This document shows positions 24,061 to 32,817 of a DNA stretch of 64,000 nucleotides, in pieces. Under the pieces are notes generated by a model. That model saw only the letters and a list, made by a program, of their open reading frames with translations, searched no databases and was not told where the DNA came from. Location: contig NZ_CP144375.1 in NCBI RefSeq assembly GCF_043575855.1, positions 6,448,001 through 6,512,000 of the forward strand. Reading direction: 5' to 3'. Each line of letters begins with the position of its first letter. The stretch's first letter is position 1. Origin of the DNA: Kutzneria buriramensis. Lineage in GTDB: Bacteria > Actinomycetota > Actinomycetes > Mycobacteriales > Pseudonocardiaceae. Made by a program: the position numbers and the translations under genes.

Positions 24061-25464
24061 GTGACCCGGATCGTGATCATGGGCGGTGGCCCGGCCGGCT
24101 ACGAGGCGGCGCTGGTCGCCGCGCCGCACGGGGCCGACGTGACCGTGGTCGAGCGGGACGGCCTCGGCGGCGCCTGCGTGCTCTACGACTGCGTGCCGTC
24201 CAAGACCTACATCGCCTCCGCCGGTGCCCGCTCGGCCTTCCGCAACGCCGGTGAGCTGGGCATTCGCACCGAGAACTCGGAAGCCGCGGTGGACGTGCCG
24301 GTCGTCCACGGACGGGTGAAGGGGCTGGCACTGGCCCAGTCCGCGGACGTGCGGGCGAAGCTCCAGCGCGAGGGCGTGCGCATCATCACCGGCACCGCGC
24401 GGTTCTGCGACGACGCGCCGGGCCTGGCCCAGCACCGTGTCGTCGCCCACACCGCCGACGGCGGCACCGAGGTGCTGCCGGCCGATGTGGTGTTGATCGC
24501 CACCGGGGCCACCCCGCGCGTGTTGCCGGGCGCGGTGCCCGACGGCGAGCGCATCCTGGACTGGCGGCAGATCTACGACCTCACCGAGTTGCCCGAGCAC
24601 CTGATCGTGATCGGCTCCGGCGTGACCGGTGCGGAGTTCGCCTCCGCCTACACCGAGATCGGCGTCAAGGTCACCCTCGTCTCCAGCCGGGACCGGGTGC
24701 TGCCGCACGAGGACGCCGACGCCGCCGCCGTGCTGGAGGACGTGTTCACCGAGCGCGGCAGCGAGATGGCCAAGCACGGCCGCGCCAGCCGGGTCGAGCG
24801 CACCGAGAAGGGCGTCAAGGTCTACCTGGAGGACGGTCGCACGGTCGAGGGAAGCCACGCCCTGATGACCGTCGGCTCCGTGCCCAACACCAGCGACATC
24901 GGCCTGGACAAGCTCGGCATCGAGCCGGGCGGCGGCGGCTTCATCCCGGTGGACCGGGTGTCCCGCACCTCGGTCAGCGGCGTGTACGCCGCCGGCGACT
25001 GCACCGGCGTGCTGATGCTGGCCTCGGTCGCCGCCATGCAGGGCCGCATCGCCATGTGGCACGCGCTCGGTGAGGGCGTGCAGCCGATCCGGCTCAAGAC
25101 CGTCGCCGCGAACGTCTTCACCAACCCCGAGATCGCCACCGTCGGCATCAGCCAGCAGGCGATCGACTCCGGCGAGGTGCCGGCCCGCACGATCATGCTG
25201 CCGCTGGCCACCAACCCCCGCGCCAAGATGGAGGGCCTGCGTCGCGGCTTCGTGAAGCTGTTCTGCCGTCCAGCCACCGGCGTGGTCATCGGCGGCGTGG
25301 TGGTGGCGCCCTCGGCCAGCGAGCTGATCCTGCCGATCGCGCTGGCCGTGCAGAACCAGCTGACCGTCGAGCACCTGGCCCACACGTTCTCGGTGTACCC
25401 GTCGCTGTCCGGCTCGATCACCGACGCCGGCCGCCAGCTGATGCGGCACGACGACCTCGACTGA
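24061..25464 (+). CDS. lpdA: LpdA-type flavoprotein disulfide reductase / NAD(P)H quinone reductase
   Basis: 467-residue FAD protein. GTG 24061 follows GGGAGGAACCCG. The FAD loop is MGGGPAGYEAAL and the NAD-site loop GSGVTGAEFASAY. The motif GGACVLYDCVPSKT carries both cysteines of a C-x4-C redox pair, whereas as I recall M. tuberculosis LpdA lacks the first. The C-terminal His-Glu dyad of lipoamide dehydrogenases is absent (YPSLSGS stands where HPTLSE is expected). That fits a quinone or dye reductase, not a lipoamide dehydrogenase. Confidence 0.9.
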   Translation: MTRIVIMGGGPAGYEAALVAAPHGADVTVVERDGLGGACVLYDCVPSKTYIASAGARSAFRNAGELGIRTENSEAAVDVPVVHGRVKGLALAQSADVRAKLQREGVRIITGTARFCDDAPGLAQHRVVAHTADGGTEVLPADVVLIATGATPRVLPGAVPDGERILDWRQIYDLTELPEHLIVIGSGVTGAEFASAYTEIGVKVTLVSSRDRVLPHEDADAAAVLEDVFTERGSEMAKHGRASRVERTEKGVKVYLEDGRTVEGSHALMTVGSVPNTSDIGLDKLGIEPGGGGFIPVDRVSRTSVSGVYAAGDCTGVLMLASVAAMQGRIAMWHALGEGVQPIRLKTVAANVFTNPEIATVGISQQAIDSGEVPARTIMLPLATNPRAKMEGLRRGFVKLFCRPATGVVIGGVVVAPSASELILPIALAVQNQLTVEHLAHTFSVYPSLSGSITDAGRQLMRHDDLD

Positions 25465-25496
25465 GGCCAACTCGCTTGAACGCCTGAAGCCCCGAA

Positions 25497-25523
25497 AAGG
25501 TTGCCCCTGACCAGGCGCAACTT
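25497..25523 (+). terminator. Hairpin after lpdA
   Basis: The arms GTTGC and GCAAC with an inner CCT/AGG pair form a short interrupted stem downstream of lpdA. A second imperfect hairpin (about 25527-25555, CCAC/GTGG) follows. There is no long T run. Termination or leader structure for the next gene is possible. Confidence 0.4.
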
Positions 25524-25583
25524 GTCGGATATCGCCACGTCTTTGTGGTGTCCGAGCAAGATGCCCAACGGGGGGATCGAGAA

Positions 25584-26354
25584 ATGTTCCGCAAGATGAT
25601 CGTGGGCGGCGTCGCTGCCGCCGCCGCCCTGACCGCGTTCGCGCCGGTCGCGCTCGCGGCCGACAACGACAAGCCGACCGTCCAGCTCAACGCCGGCAGC
25701 AACGTCAACGTGTACCAGTTCACCGGGGGCAACACGGCGTTCGGCAACTGCCCGAACGGCAAGGGCGTGTTCTCCTCGCCGGCACTGGTTTTCAGCGACT
25801 ACCAGTACGGGCCGACCGACCACTACCACGGCAACGTCGCCGCCCGGGCGACGCTGAAGCCCGGTCTCCCTGTCACTCCCGGTACCTGGCCGCTGTTCAT
25901 GACCTGTGGAGACAAGGAGGTCGACGCCGTTTTCACGGTGCCGGCGCAGACCACGCCGCCGCCCACCACGACGACGACGCCGCCGGCCCAGAAGCAGCAG
26001 ACCGTGCAGCTCAACGCCGATACCGCTGCGCTGCCCGGTCGAACCAACGTGTACCAGTACACGGAGGGCAACGTCGCGTTCGGCTACTGCCCGGACAACG
26101 TCAAGGGCGTGTTCTTCTCGCCGGCGCTCTTCTTCAGCAACTACGGGTACACGCCGACCAACCACTACGACGGCAACGTCGCCGCCACCGCCACGCTCCG
26201 GCCGGGTACCAGTGCCGGCACCTACTACTTGGCGCTGACCTGCGGGGACAAGACCGTCACCACCAATTTCACGGTGCCGGCCAAGCAGGTCACCAAGACG
26301 CCGGTGGGCGCGCCGCAGACCGGTGGCGGAGCCACCGCCACCGTCGTCGAGTGA
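25584..26354 (+). CDS. Secreted two-repeat protein with sorting-like tail
   Basis: 256 residues from ATG 25584 behind GGGGGG. A signal peptide (FRKMIVGGVAAAAALTAFAP, cleaved near ALAAD) leads to two similar domains of about 85 residues separated by a Pro/Thr linker. Both share VQLNA, NVYQ, NVA(F/A)..CP, KGVF.SPAL and CGDK motifs, with a pair of cysteines each. The tail GAPQTGGGATATVVE looks like a sortase signal but has no membrane helix or basic end. The next gene is a sortase. Function is unknown. Confidence 0.8.
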   Translation: MFRKMIVGGVAAAAALTAFAPVALAADNDKPTVQLNAGSNVNVYQFTGGNTAFGNCPNGKGVFSSPALVFSDYQYGPTDHYHGNVAARATLKPGLPVTPGTWPLFMTCGDKEVDAVFTVPAQTTPPPTTTTTPPAQKQQTVQLNADTAALPGRTNVYQYTEGNVAFGYCPDNVKGVFFSPALFFSNYGYTPTNHYDGNVAATATLRPGTSAGTYYLALTCGDKTVTTNFTVPAKQVTKTPVGAPQTGGGATATVVE

Positions 26355-26440
26355 CTCGTCCGAACGAATCCGTCGTCTGAGGCAACCCGTCGGCCACCGG
26401 CTTACGTCTGGTGGGTGATGGCGAGCCCATCATCGGTCGC

Positions 26441-26484
26441 GCCGTCGCGGCTTTCGTTTTGCAGGGGTGCACGAAAGCCACGGC
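26441..26484 (+). promoter_or_regulatory. Stem-loop in the leader of the sortase gene
   Basis: GGCTTTCGT (26449-26457) pairs with ACGAAAGCC (26471-26479), extended by GCCGT/ACGGC after a 3-base bulge. The structure lies about 30 bases before the sortase start. It could be a terminator for the upstream gene or a leader element; no T run follows. Confidence 0.5.
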
Positions 26485-26512
26485 GGCGCGACCAACACAC
26501 CCGGAGCTCACC

Positions 26513-27118
26513 ATGAAGAAGGCCCTGACCGGGCTGCTGCTGGCCCTCGCCCTCGCAACGGCCGCGTGCGGCGGCCAGCCCGCGCCGGAACCCTCGCCCG
26601 CGGCGGCGGCGACCACTCACGCCACCACCACAACCACCGATGCGCCCAAGCCGCCGTCGCTGGCGGCGTCCACGCCGGTGTCGGTGGACATCCCCAAGAT
26701 CGGCGCGCACTCGTCGCTGGTGCCGCTCGGCCTCAACGCCGACCAGACCATCGAGGTGCCGCCGGTGAGCACGCCGATGCAGGCCGGTTGGTACAAGGAG
26801 GGCCCCACGCCCGGCGAGATCGGGCCGGCGGTGATCCTCGGCCACGTCGACGGGAACAAGCAGGCCGGCATCTTCTTCCGGCTGCACGAGCTGGCCGCCG
26901 GCGACAAGATCTCCGTCGCCCGCCAGGACAAGACCACCGCGACGTTCACCGTGCAGAAGGTGGAGCTGGCCCCCAAGGCCAACTTCCCGACCGACGCGGT
27001 CTACGGCAACACCAGCACCGCCGACCTGCGGGTGATCACCTGCGGCGGCGCGTTCGACAGCGAGGCGCACAGCTACGTGGACAACGTGATCGTGTTCGCC
27101 ACACTGGACAAGGCCTGA
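26513..27118 (+). CDS. Class F-type sortase, predicted lipoprotein
   Basis: 201-residue transpeptidase with a lipoprotein-like signal ending ALATAACGG and a Thr/Ala/Pro linker. The catalytic His is in VILGHVDG and the Cys in LRVITCGG, followed by the conserved acidic FDSEAHSYVDN segment. Family members cut a sorting signal at Thr-Gly. The preceding gene ends in APQTGGG and is the obvious candidate substrate. ATG 26513 is preceded by GGAG at 7 bases. Confidence 0.88.
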   Translation: MKKALTGLLLALALATAACGGQPAPEPSPAAAATTHATTTTTDAPKPPSLAASTPVSVDIPKIGAHSSLVPLGLNADQTIEVPPVSTPMQAGWYKEGPTPGEIGPAVILGHVDGNKQAGIFFRLHELAAGDKISVARQDKTTATFTVQKVELAPKANFPTDAVYGNTSTADLRVITCGGAFDSEAHSYVDNVIVFATLDKA

Positions 27119-27149
27119 GGGGCCGGCCAGAACCGGCCCCTCAGCACCA

Positions 27150-28652
27150 TCACACCCAGTCGAAGGTCTTGGTGACGGCCTTCTTCCAGTTCGCGTACTC
27201 CGAGGCGCGGCGGTCCTCGTCCATCGCCGGCGCCCACTCCTTGTCCTTGGCCCAGTTCTGGCGGATGTCGTCCTCGCTCTTCCAGAACCCGACCGCCAGC
27301 CCGGCCGCGTACGCCGCGCCCAGCGCGGTGGTCTCCGCGACCACCGGCCGGATCACCGGCACACCGAGGATGTCGGACTGGAACTGCATGAGCAGCTCGT
27401 TGACGACCATGCCGCCGTCCACCTTCAGCGAGGTCAGCGGCACTCCCGAGTCGGCGTTCATGGCGTCGATGACCTCGCGGGTCTGGAACGCCGTGGCCTC
27501 CAGTACAGCGCGGGCGAGGTGGCCCTTGTTCACGAAGCGGGTGAGGCCGACGATCGCGCCGCGGGCGTCGGACCGCCAGTACGGCGCGAACAGGCCCGAG
27601 AACGCCGGCACGAAGTAGCAGCCGCCGTTGTCCTCGACGGACCGGGCGTGCTCCTCGATCTCCGCCGCCGAGCTGATCATGCCCAGGTTGTCCCGGATCC
27701 ACTGCACCAGCGAGCCGGTGACCGCGATGGAGCCCTCCAGCGCGTACACCGTCGCGTCCGAGCCGATCTTGTAGCAGACCGTGGTGAGCAGCCCGTTCTC
27801 GCTGAGCACCTTCTCCGTGCCGGTGTTGAGCAGCACGAAGTTGCCGGTGCCGTAGGTGTTCTTGGCCTCGCCGGGCGACAGGCAGGCCTGGCCGAAGGTG
27901 GCTGCCTGCTGGTCGCCGAGGATGCCCGAGATCGGCACGCCGGCCAGCGCGCCGCGCTCGCGCACCTTGCCGTACTCCTCGGACGAGGAGCGGATCTCCG
28001 GCAGCATGGACAGCGGGATGCCCATGTCCTGGGCGATGCCGGCGTCCCAGGCCAGCGTGTCCAGGTCCATCAGCAGGGTGCGGGAGGCGTTGGTCGGGTC
28101 GGTGACGTGCACGCCGCCGTCGACGCCGCCGGTCATGTTCCACAGCACCCAGGTGTCCATGTTGCCGAACACCAGGTCGCCGGCCTCGGCTTTTTGCCGC
28201 GCGCCCTCGACGTTGTCCAGGATCCAGCGGATCTTCGGACCCGAGAAGTACGTCGCCAGCGGCAGGCCGGTCCTGGCCCGGTAGCGCTCCTGCCCGCCGC
28301 CGAGCGCGGCGAGCTCGTCGCAGATCTTGTCGGTGCGGGTGTCCTGCCAGACGATCGCGTTGTACACCGGCTTGCCGGTGGTCCGGTCCCACACCACCGC
28401 GGTCTCGCGCTGGTTGGTGATGCCGACCGCGGCGATGTCGCTGACGTGCAGGTCGGCCTTGGCGACGGCGCCGGCCGCGACCTCTCTGGTGTTGGCCCAC
28501 ACCTCCTCGGGGTCGTGCTCCACCCAGCCGGCCTTCGGGAAGATCTGGCGGTGCTCCTTCTGGTCGACCGCGACCACCCGGCCGGAGTGGTCGAAGATCA
28601 TGCAGCGGGTCGACGTCGTGCCCTGGTCGATGGCTGCCACATAGGAGGACAT
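27150..28652 (-). CDS. glpK: Glycerol kinase
   Basis: 500 residues. ATP plus glycerol gives glycerol-3-phosphate. The N-terminal FGGY loop AIDQGTTSTRCMIFD, PKAGWVEHDPEEVW, the substrate stretch NAIVWQDTRT and the C-terminal GGMVVNELLMQFQSD are all present. ATG 28650-28652 has AAAGGCG upstream. It follows glpF by 20 bases on the same strand. The open frame runs far beyond the true start, but that region is the complement of glpF and glpD. Confidence 0.96.
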   Translation of the reverse strand: MSSYVAAIDQGTTSTRCMIFDHSGRVVAVDQKEHRQIFPKAGWVEHDPEEVWANTREVAAGAVAKADLHVSDIAAVGITNQRETAVVWDRTTGKPVYNAIVWQDTRTDKICDELAALGGGQERYRARTGLPLATYFSGPKIRWILDNVEGARQKAEAGDLVFGNMDTWVLWNMTGGVDGGVHVTDPTNASRTLLMDLDTLAWDAGIAQDMGIPLSMLPEIRSSSEEYGKVRERGALAGVPISGILGDQQAATFGQACLSPGEAKNTYGTGNFVLLNTGTEKVLSENGLLTTVCYKIGSDATVYALEGSIAVTGSLVQWIRDNLGMISSAAEIEEHARSVEDNGGCYFVPAFSGLFAPYWRSDARGAIVGLTRFVNKGHLARAVLEATAFQTREVIDAMNADSGVPLTSLKVDGGMVVNELLMQFQSDILGVPVIRPVVAETTALGAAYAAGLAVGFWKSEDDIRQNWAKDKEWAPAMDEDRRASEYANWKKAVTKTFDWV

Positions 28653-28672
28653 GAATTCGCCTTTCCGGACTT

Positions 28673-29419
28673 TCAGGATGCGGGCAGAGCGAGGGCGAGC
28701 AGCGCCGCGAGCGCGCCGCCGACCAGCGGGCCGACGACCGGCACCCAGGAGTATCCCCAGTTGCCGTCGCCCTTGCCCTTGATCGGCATCAGGAACACGT
28801 ACGCGAGTCGCGGGCCCAGGTCGCGGGCGGGGTTGATGGCATAGCCGGTCGGGCCGCCGAGCGAGGTGCCGATCACCAGCACCACGAACGCCACGCCGGC
28901 GTAGCCCAGCGCCGAGTTGCCGAACTGCGGGATGCCGTCCGAGCCGGCCTTGACCGTCGGGCTCTCCAGGATCCAGATGAGCAGCACGAAGGTGCCGATG
29001 ATCTCGGTCACCAGGTTCCAGGCGACGCCCGGGATGCGCGGCGCCGTGGAGAAGATGCCCAGCGTGTTCTGCGGCTCGTCGTGCTTGTCGAACTGGAGCT
29101 TGTACGTCGCCCAGCAGAGCATCGCACCGATGATCGCGCCGGCCATCTCGCCGGCGAAGTAGAAGGGGACCTTGTCCCAGCTGACCTTCTTGGCGATGGC
29201 CAGCCCCAGCGTCACCGCCGGATTCAGGTGAGCACCACTCGGATTGGCGACACTCGCGCCGGTGAAGACCGCGAAGCCCCACCCGACGTTGATGAACAGG
29301 GTGCCGCCGTTGTTGCCGTTGGTGTTCTTGAGCACCGCGTTGGCCACCACACCGGTGCCCAACAGGATCAGCAGCGCGGTGCCGAGAGTCTCCCAGACGA
29401 AGATCGCGCCATAGCCCAT
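28673..29419 (-). CDS. glpF: Glycerol uptake facilitator (aquaglyceroporin)
   Basis: 248 residues, six membrane segments, with both pore motifs: HLNPAVT in the first half and NPARDLGPR in the second. The Asp-Leu-Gly-Pro-Arg form is the glycerol-type selectivity region. ATG 29417-29419 is preceded by GGAGGTGGCT; an earlier GTG four codons upstream would lie inside that ribosome site. First gene of a glpF-glpK operon, divergent from glpD. Confidence 0.95.
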   Translation of the reverse strand: MGYGAIFVWETLGTALLILLGTGVVANAVLKNTNGNNGGTLFINVGWGFAVFTGASVANPSGAHLNPAVTLGLAIAKKVSWDKVPFYFAGEMAGAIIGAMLCWATYKLQFDKHDEPQNTLGIFSTAPRIPGVAWNLVTEIIGTFVLLIWILESPTVKAGSDGIPQFGNSALGYAGVAFVVLVIGTSLGGPTGYAINPARDLGPRLAYVFLMPIKGKGDGNWGYSWVPVVGPLVGGALAALLALALPAS

Positions 29420-29585
29420 AGCCACCTCCACGCCCGTCGACGCCGTTGGAAACGGGAAAACGGACGTTACTTAGCGGTACCGGTGCTGTCCATGGCCGAA
29501 CGGCTCCACTGCCCGCCGAGGGCGGGTTGCAGGTAGCGTGATGATCCGTCGTATCCGACTCCTCGACCGGCGGGAGGCGAGTGGC

Positions 29586-31346
29586 GTGGCCACCCGGAAA
29601 CCAGCAGCAGCTCCAGCGACACAGGTGGCCGCCTCGGCGGAGACCGGCCGACTCGGCCTCGCGGAGCGGGAGCGCGACTGGCAGCGACTGGGCTCGGAGA
29701 CGTTCGACGTCGTGGTGGTCGGCGGCGGCGTGGTCGGCGTCGGCACCGCGCTCGACGCCGCGACCCGCGGCCTGAAGGTGGCGCTGGTCGAGGCCCGCGA
29801 CCTCGCGTCCGGCACGTCCAGCCGGTCCAGCAAGCTGTTCCACGGCGGCCTGCGGTACCTGGAGCAGTTGGAGTTCGGGCTGGTGCGGGAGGCGCTGCGC
29901 GAACGTGAGCTGATGCTCACGCGGATCGCGCCGCACCTGGTCAAGCCGGTCAGCTTCCTCTACCCGCTCAGCCACCGGTACTGGGAGCGGCCGTACACCG
30001 CGGCCGGCCTGCTCATGTACGACACCATGGGCGGCGCCCGCTCGGTGCCGGGGCAGAAGCACCTCACCCGCGCCGGCGCGCTGCGGATGTTCCCCGCGCT
30101 CAAGCGGTCCGCGCTCATCGGCGGCATCCGGTACTACGACGCCCAGTCCGACGACGCGCGGCACACCATGACCGTCGGGCGCACCGCCGCCCACTACGGC
30201 GCCGTGGTACGGACGTCCACGCAGGTCATCGGCTTCCTGCGGGAGGCCGACCGGATCTCCGGCGTACGCGTGCGCGACGCCGAGGACGGTCGGGAGACCG
30301 AGGTCAAGGCCAACGCCGTCATCAACTGCACCGGCGTGTGGACGGACGAGTTGCAGCGGCTGTCCGGCAGCCGCGGGCGGTTCCGGGTGCGGGCCAGCAA
30401 GGGCGTGCACATCGTCGTGCCGCGGGACCGGATCGTCGCCGAGTCCGGGCTCATCCTGCGCACCGAGAAGTCCGTGCTGTTCGTGATCCCGTGGCGCAAC
30501 CACTGGATCGTCGGCACCACCGACACCGACTGGAACCTCGACCTGGCGCATCCCGCCGCCACCAAGGCCGACATCGACTACATCCTCGACCACGTCAACA
30601 CCGTGCTGGCCACGCCGCTCACGCACGACGACATCGAGGGCGTGTACGCCGGTCTGCGGCCGCTGCTGGCCGGCGAGAGCGAGTCCACGTCGAAGCTCTC
30701 CCGCGAGCACGCCGTCGCCCGCGTCGCCCCCGGTCTCGTCGCGATCGCCGGCGGCAAGTACACGACGTACCGCGTGATGGCCGCTGACGCCGTCGACGCC
30801 GCCGGGGCCGACCTGACCGGGCGGCTCCAGCCGTCCATCACCGACAAGGTGCCGCTCGTCGGCGCCGACGGCTACTACGCGTTGGTCAATCAGGCCGACC
30901 ACCTCGCCACCCGGCACGGGCTGCACCCGTACCGCGTGCGGCACCTGCTCGACCGGTACGGGTCGCTCGTGCACGAGGTGCTCGCCGTCGCCGACGGCGA
31001 TCCCGACCTGCTGCGCCCCTTGCCCGCCGCCCCCGACTACCTCCAGGTCGAGATCGTCTACGCCGCCTCGCACGAGGGGGCGCTGCACCTGGAGGACGCC
31101 CTCACCCGGCGGACCCGGATCTCCATCGAGTACCCGCACCGCGGTGTCGACTGCGCCGACCAGGTCGCTCGGCTGATGGCCGGGGTACTGGGCTGGGACG
31201 AGGCGCGGATCGCCCGTGAGATCGAGGTTTACACGGCGCGGGTGCAGGCCGAGCGGGACTCCCAGTCGGAGCCCAACGACCAGGCGGCGGATGCCCGCCG
31301 CATCAGCGCCCCCGAAGCCCGCGACCTCCGCGACCCCGTCGGCTGA
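29586..31346 (+). CDS. glpD: Aerobic glycerol-3-phosphate dehydrogenase
   Basis: 586 residues. FAD enzyme that oxidises glycerol-3-phosphate to dihydroxyacetone phosphate and passes electrons to quinone at the membrane. FAD loop DVVVVGGGVVGVGTALDAA, then SSRSSKLFHGGLRYLEQ and GGKYTTYRVMAADAVD. GTG 29586 is chosen for GGGAGG upstream and for agreement with the usual length of about 585; an upstream GTG at 29538 is possible. The glpF-glpK pair diverges from it across a shared promoter region containing a CCCGCC-GAG-GGCGGG hairpin. Confidence 0.94.
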   Translation: MATRKPAAAPATQVAASAETGRLGLAERERDWQRLGSETFDVVVVGGGVVGVGTALDAATRGLKVALVEARDLASGTSSRSSKLFHGGLRYLEQLEFGLVREALRERELMLTRIAPHLVKPVSFLYPLSHRYWERPYTAAGLLMYDTMGGARSVPGQKHLTRAGALRMFPALKRSALIGGIRYYDAQSDDARHTMTVGRTAAHYGAVVRTSTQVIGFLREADRISGVRVRDAEDGRETEVKANAVINCTGVWTDELQRLSGSRGRFRVRASKGVHIVVPRDRIVAESGLILRTEKSVLFVIPWRNHWIVGTTDTDWNLDLAHPAATKADIDYILDHVNTVLATPLTHDDIEGVYAGLRPLLAGESESTSKLSREHAVARVAPGLVAIAGGKYTTYRVMAADAVDAAGADLTGRLQPSITDKVPLVGADGYYALVNQADHLATRHGLHPYRVRHLLDRYGSLVHEVLAVADGDPDLLRPLPAAPDYLQVEIVYAASHEGALHLEDALTRRTRISIEYPHRGVDCADQVARLMAGVLGWDEARIAREIEVYTARVQAERDSQSEPNDQAADARRISAPEARDLRDPVG

Positions 31347-31357
31347 CCGGCTTTTCC

Positions 31358-31481
31358 GCCACATGCGCTTCCTACTTGGCCCTTGACGCCACATAGGAAG
31401 CGCATCTGGCGTCAAGGGCTGAGCGATGCCACATGCGCTTCCCATTTGGCAGCTGGTGACAAGTAGGAAGCGCATGTGGCA
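31358..31481. repeat. Cluster of four alternating palindromic units
   Basis: A unit of about 22 bases built on CACATGCGCTTCC occurs at 31358-31380 (+), 31388-31410 (-), 31427-31450 (+) and 31460-31481 (-). Units 3 and 4 form a hairpin with a perfect 16-base stem (31427-31442 with 31466-31481). Units 1 and 2 pair over GCGCTTCCTA/TAGGAAGCGC; an overlapping 13-base pair (31379-31391 with 31407-31419) gives a competing hairpin. It lies between convergent glpD and the EspG-like gene, so it may end both transcripts, but it is far more elaborate than a terminator. Confidence 0.85.
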
Positions 31482-31487
31482 AAAGAG

Positions 31488-32258
31488 CTACAGGGTGAGG
31501 CCGACGGCGTCGTTCAACAGGGCGGTGATGTGCTGGTCGAGGCGGCGGTCGTCGGCGGGGGCGACGGTGCTCCAGGCGACGCCGCCGGGCTTGGCGCGGC
31601 GGATCTGGACGTAGCGGCCGCGCGGGGTGTCGAAGAAGCCGATGACGCGGTCGGGGCGGTGGCGACGGCCCCACTGGTCGCGGGCGGCGGCGCCGAACTG
31701 GCCGCGGCGGCGGACGTTGCCGACCATGGCGGCCAACTCGTCGGCCTCGTCGGGGGAGACGCCGTGGTCCCGCAGGATCCAGCCGAGCTCGTCGGCGGTC
31801 TCGGCCTCCGCGGCGGCGGCGTCGAGGTCGGCGCTGGGCACGGTGATGGAGTAGCCGGGACCGGCGGGCAGCTCGGGCAGCAGGGACAGCGCGGCGCGGG
31901 GCAGCGAGGAGACCTCGACGGGCGTCAGCGTCAGGCAGCCGTCGGCGAGGCGGGCGAGCACGGCGTCGGAACCCTTGGCGGCGACCAGGGCCCGCACGCC
32001 GCCGTCGAGCCAGAGCCGCGCGTCGAGCTCGCAGTCGGGCTGGTCGAGCAATCCGAGCAGGTCGACGAGGTCCTCGTCGATGCCCCGGGAACCGCCGACG
32101 AGGCCGCGGTCGGCCAGCGAGTCCCAGACGGTGCGGGTGATGTCCTCGCGTTCGACGTGCGTTTTCCCGGGCGACGCGACCTTGATCGCGAGCGGCATCT
32201 CGGGCAGCCGGAGGTGCTCCCACAGCACGTCGAACTCGAGCTCGGACAGGGTCAGCAA
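31488..32258 (-). CDS. EspG-like ESX secretion-associated protein
   Basis: 256 residues from TTG 32256-32258, one base after the PPE-like stop. The N-terminal LTLSELEFDVLWEHLRL and the C-terminal GFFDTPRGRYVQIRR with a basic pocket fit the actinobacterial EspG family, cytosolic chaperones that bind PPE proteins before type VII export. It is the last gene of the DUF3558 / PE-like / PPE-like set, consistent with chaperoning the PPE-like neighbour. Confidence 0.8.
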   Translation of the reverse strand: MLTLSELEFDVLWEHLRLPEMPLAIKVASPGKTHVEREDITRTVWDSLADRGLVGGSRGIDEDLVDLLGLLDQPDCELDARLWLDGGVRALVAAKGSDAVLARLADGCLTLTPVEVSSLPRAALSLLPELPAGPGYSITVPSADLDAAAAEAETADELGWILRDHGVSPDEADELAAMVGNVRRRGQFGAAARDQWGRRHRPDRVIGFFDTPRGRYVQIRRAKPGGVAWSTVAPADDRRLDQHITALLNDAVGLTL

Positions 32259-32259
32259 G

Positions 32260-32817
32260 TCAGAACCCGCGCTGGTGGGGTACGACGGGAGCGGTCACGA
32301 CGGGCACGGCGTCGAACGCCCGCAGCGAGGCGGTGTTGGTGGCGGTGTTCGTCTCGTACGTGCTCATCACCTCGAACGCCCGCGTCGCGGCGGCGTCCTG
32401 GGCGGCCTCGATGACCTCGGCGTCGATCTGCCCGGTGAACAGCGCGACCAGGTTGCCGAGCCAGTCGGACGGCCCGGGCGGCGTCGGCACGGGCGGCGGC
32501 ATGTCGGCCCGCGCCTGCGTGACGTAGTCGGCCTGCACCTCGGTGCTGACGCGCACGTTCTCGGCGTTGGCGTGGGCCTCGTCGGCCCACTTGGCCAGCT
32601 GCGCGATCCCGGCCATCGCCGACTCGGACGCGGCGCCGCTCCAGTGCGCGGTGGCGGTCCCGATGCCGGAGTTCAGGTCGCCGCTGATCTCCGACAGCGT
32701 GGTGGAGATCGCGCCCCAGCGCGCGGCGGGGTCGGCGGAGGCGGCCGCGCCGGGCCCGGCGTTGATCGCGTCGTACAGCTCCTGGTGGGTGTAGCCCCGC
32801 CACCGCACGCCGGTCAT
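32260..32817 (-). CDS. PPE-like protein
   Basis: 185 residues, mostly helical, beginning VRWRGYTHQELYDAINAG. The HWSGAASESA segment gives a WxG turn between long helices, as in PPE and WXG100 proteins exported by type VII systems. A Pro-rich stretch (PPPVPTPPGP) separates the C-terminal region. Its ATG shares one base with the preceding stop (TGATG). Likely forms a heterodimer with the PE-like protein and is recognised by the EspG-like protein; inference from operon order. Confidence 0.75.
   Translation of the reverse strand: MTGVRWRGYTHQELYDAINAGPGAAASADPAARWGAISTTLSEISGDLNSGIGTATAHWSGAASESAMAGIAQLAKWADEAHANAENVRVSTEVQADYVTQARADMPPPVPTPPGPSDWLGNLVALFTGQIDAEVIEAAQDAAATRAFEVMSTYETNTATNTASLRAFDAVPVVTAPVVPHQRGF

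Noticed and set aside
27150..31475. Very long open frame on the minus strand through glpK, glpF and the complement of glpD
   Set aside because: High-GC sequence leaves complementary frames open. Only the 3' part is glpK; the rest has no domain sense and is antisense to clear genes.
31358..31481. CRISPR array or simple rho-independent terminator
   Set aside because: Units alternate in orientation and there are no regular spacers; no T run follows the hairpins.
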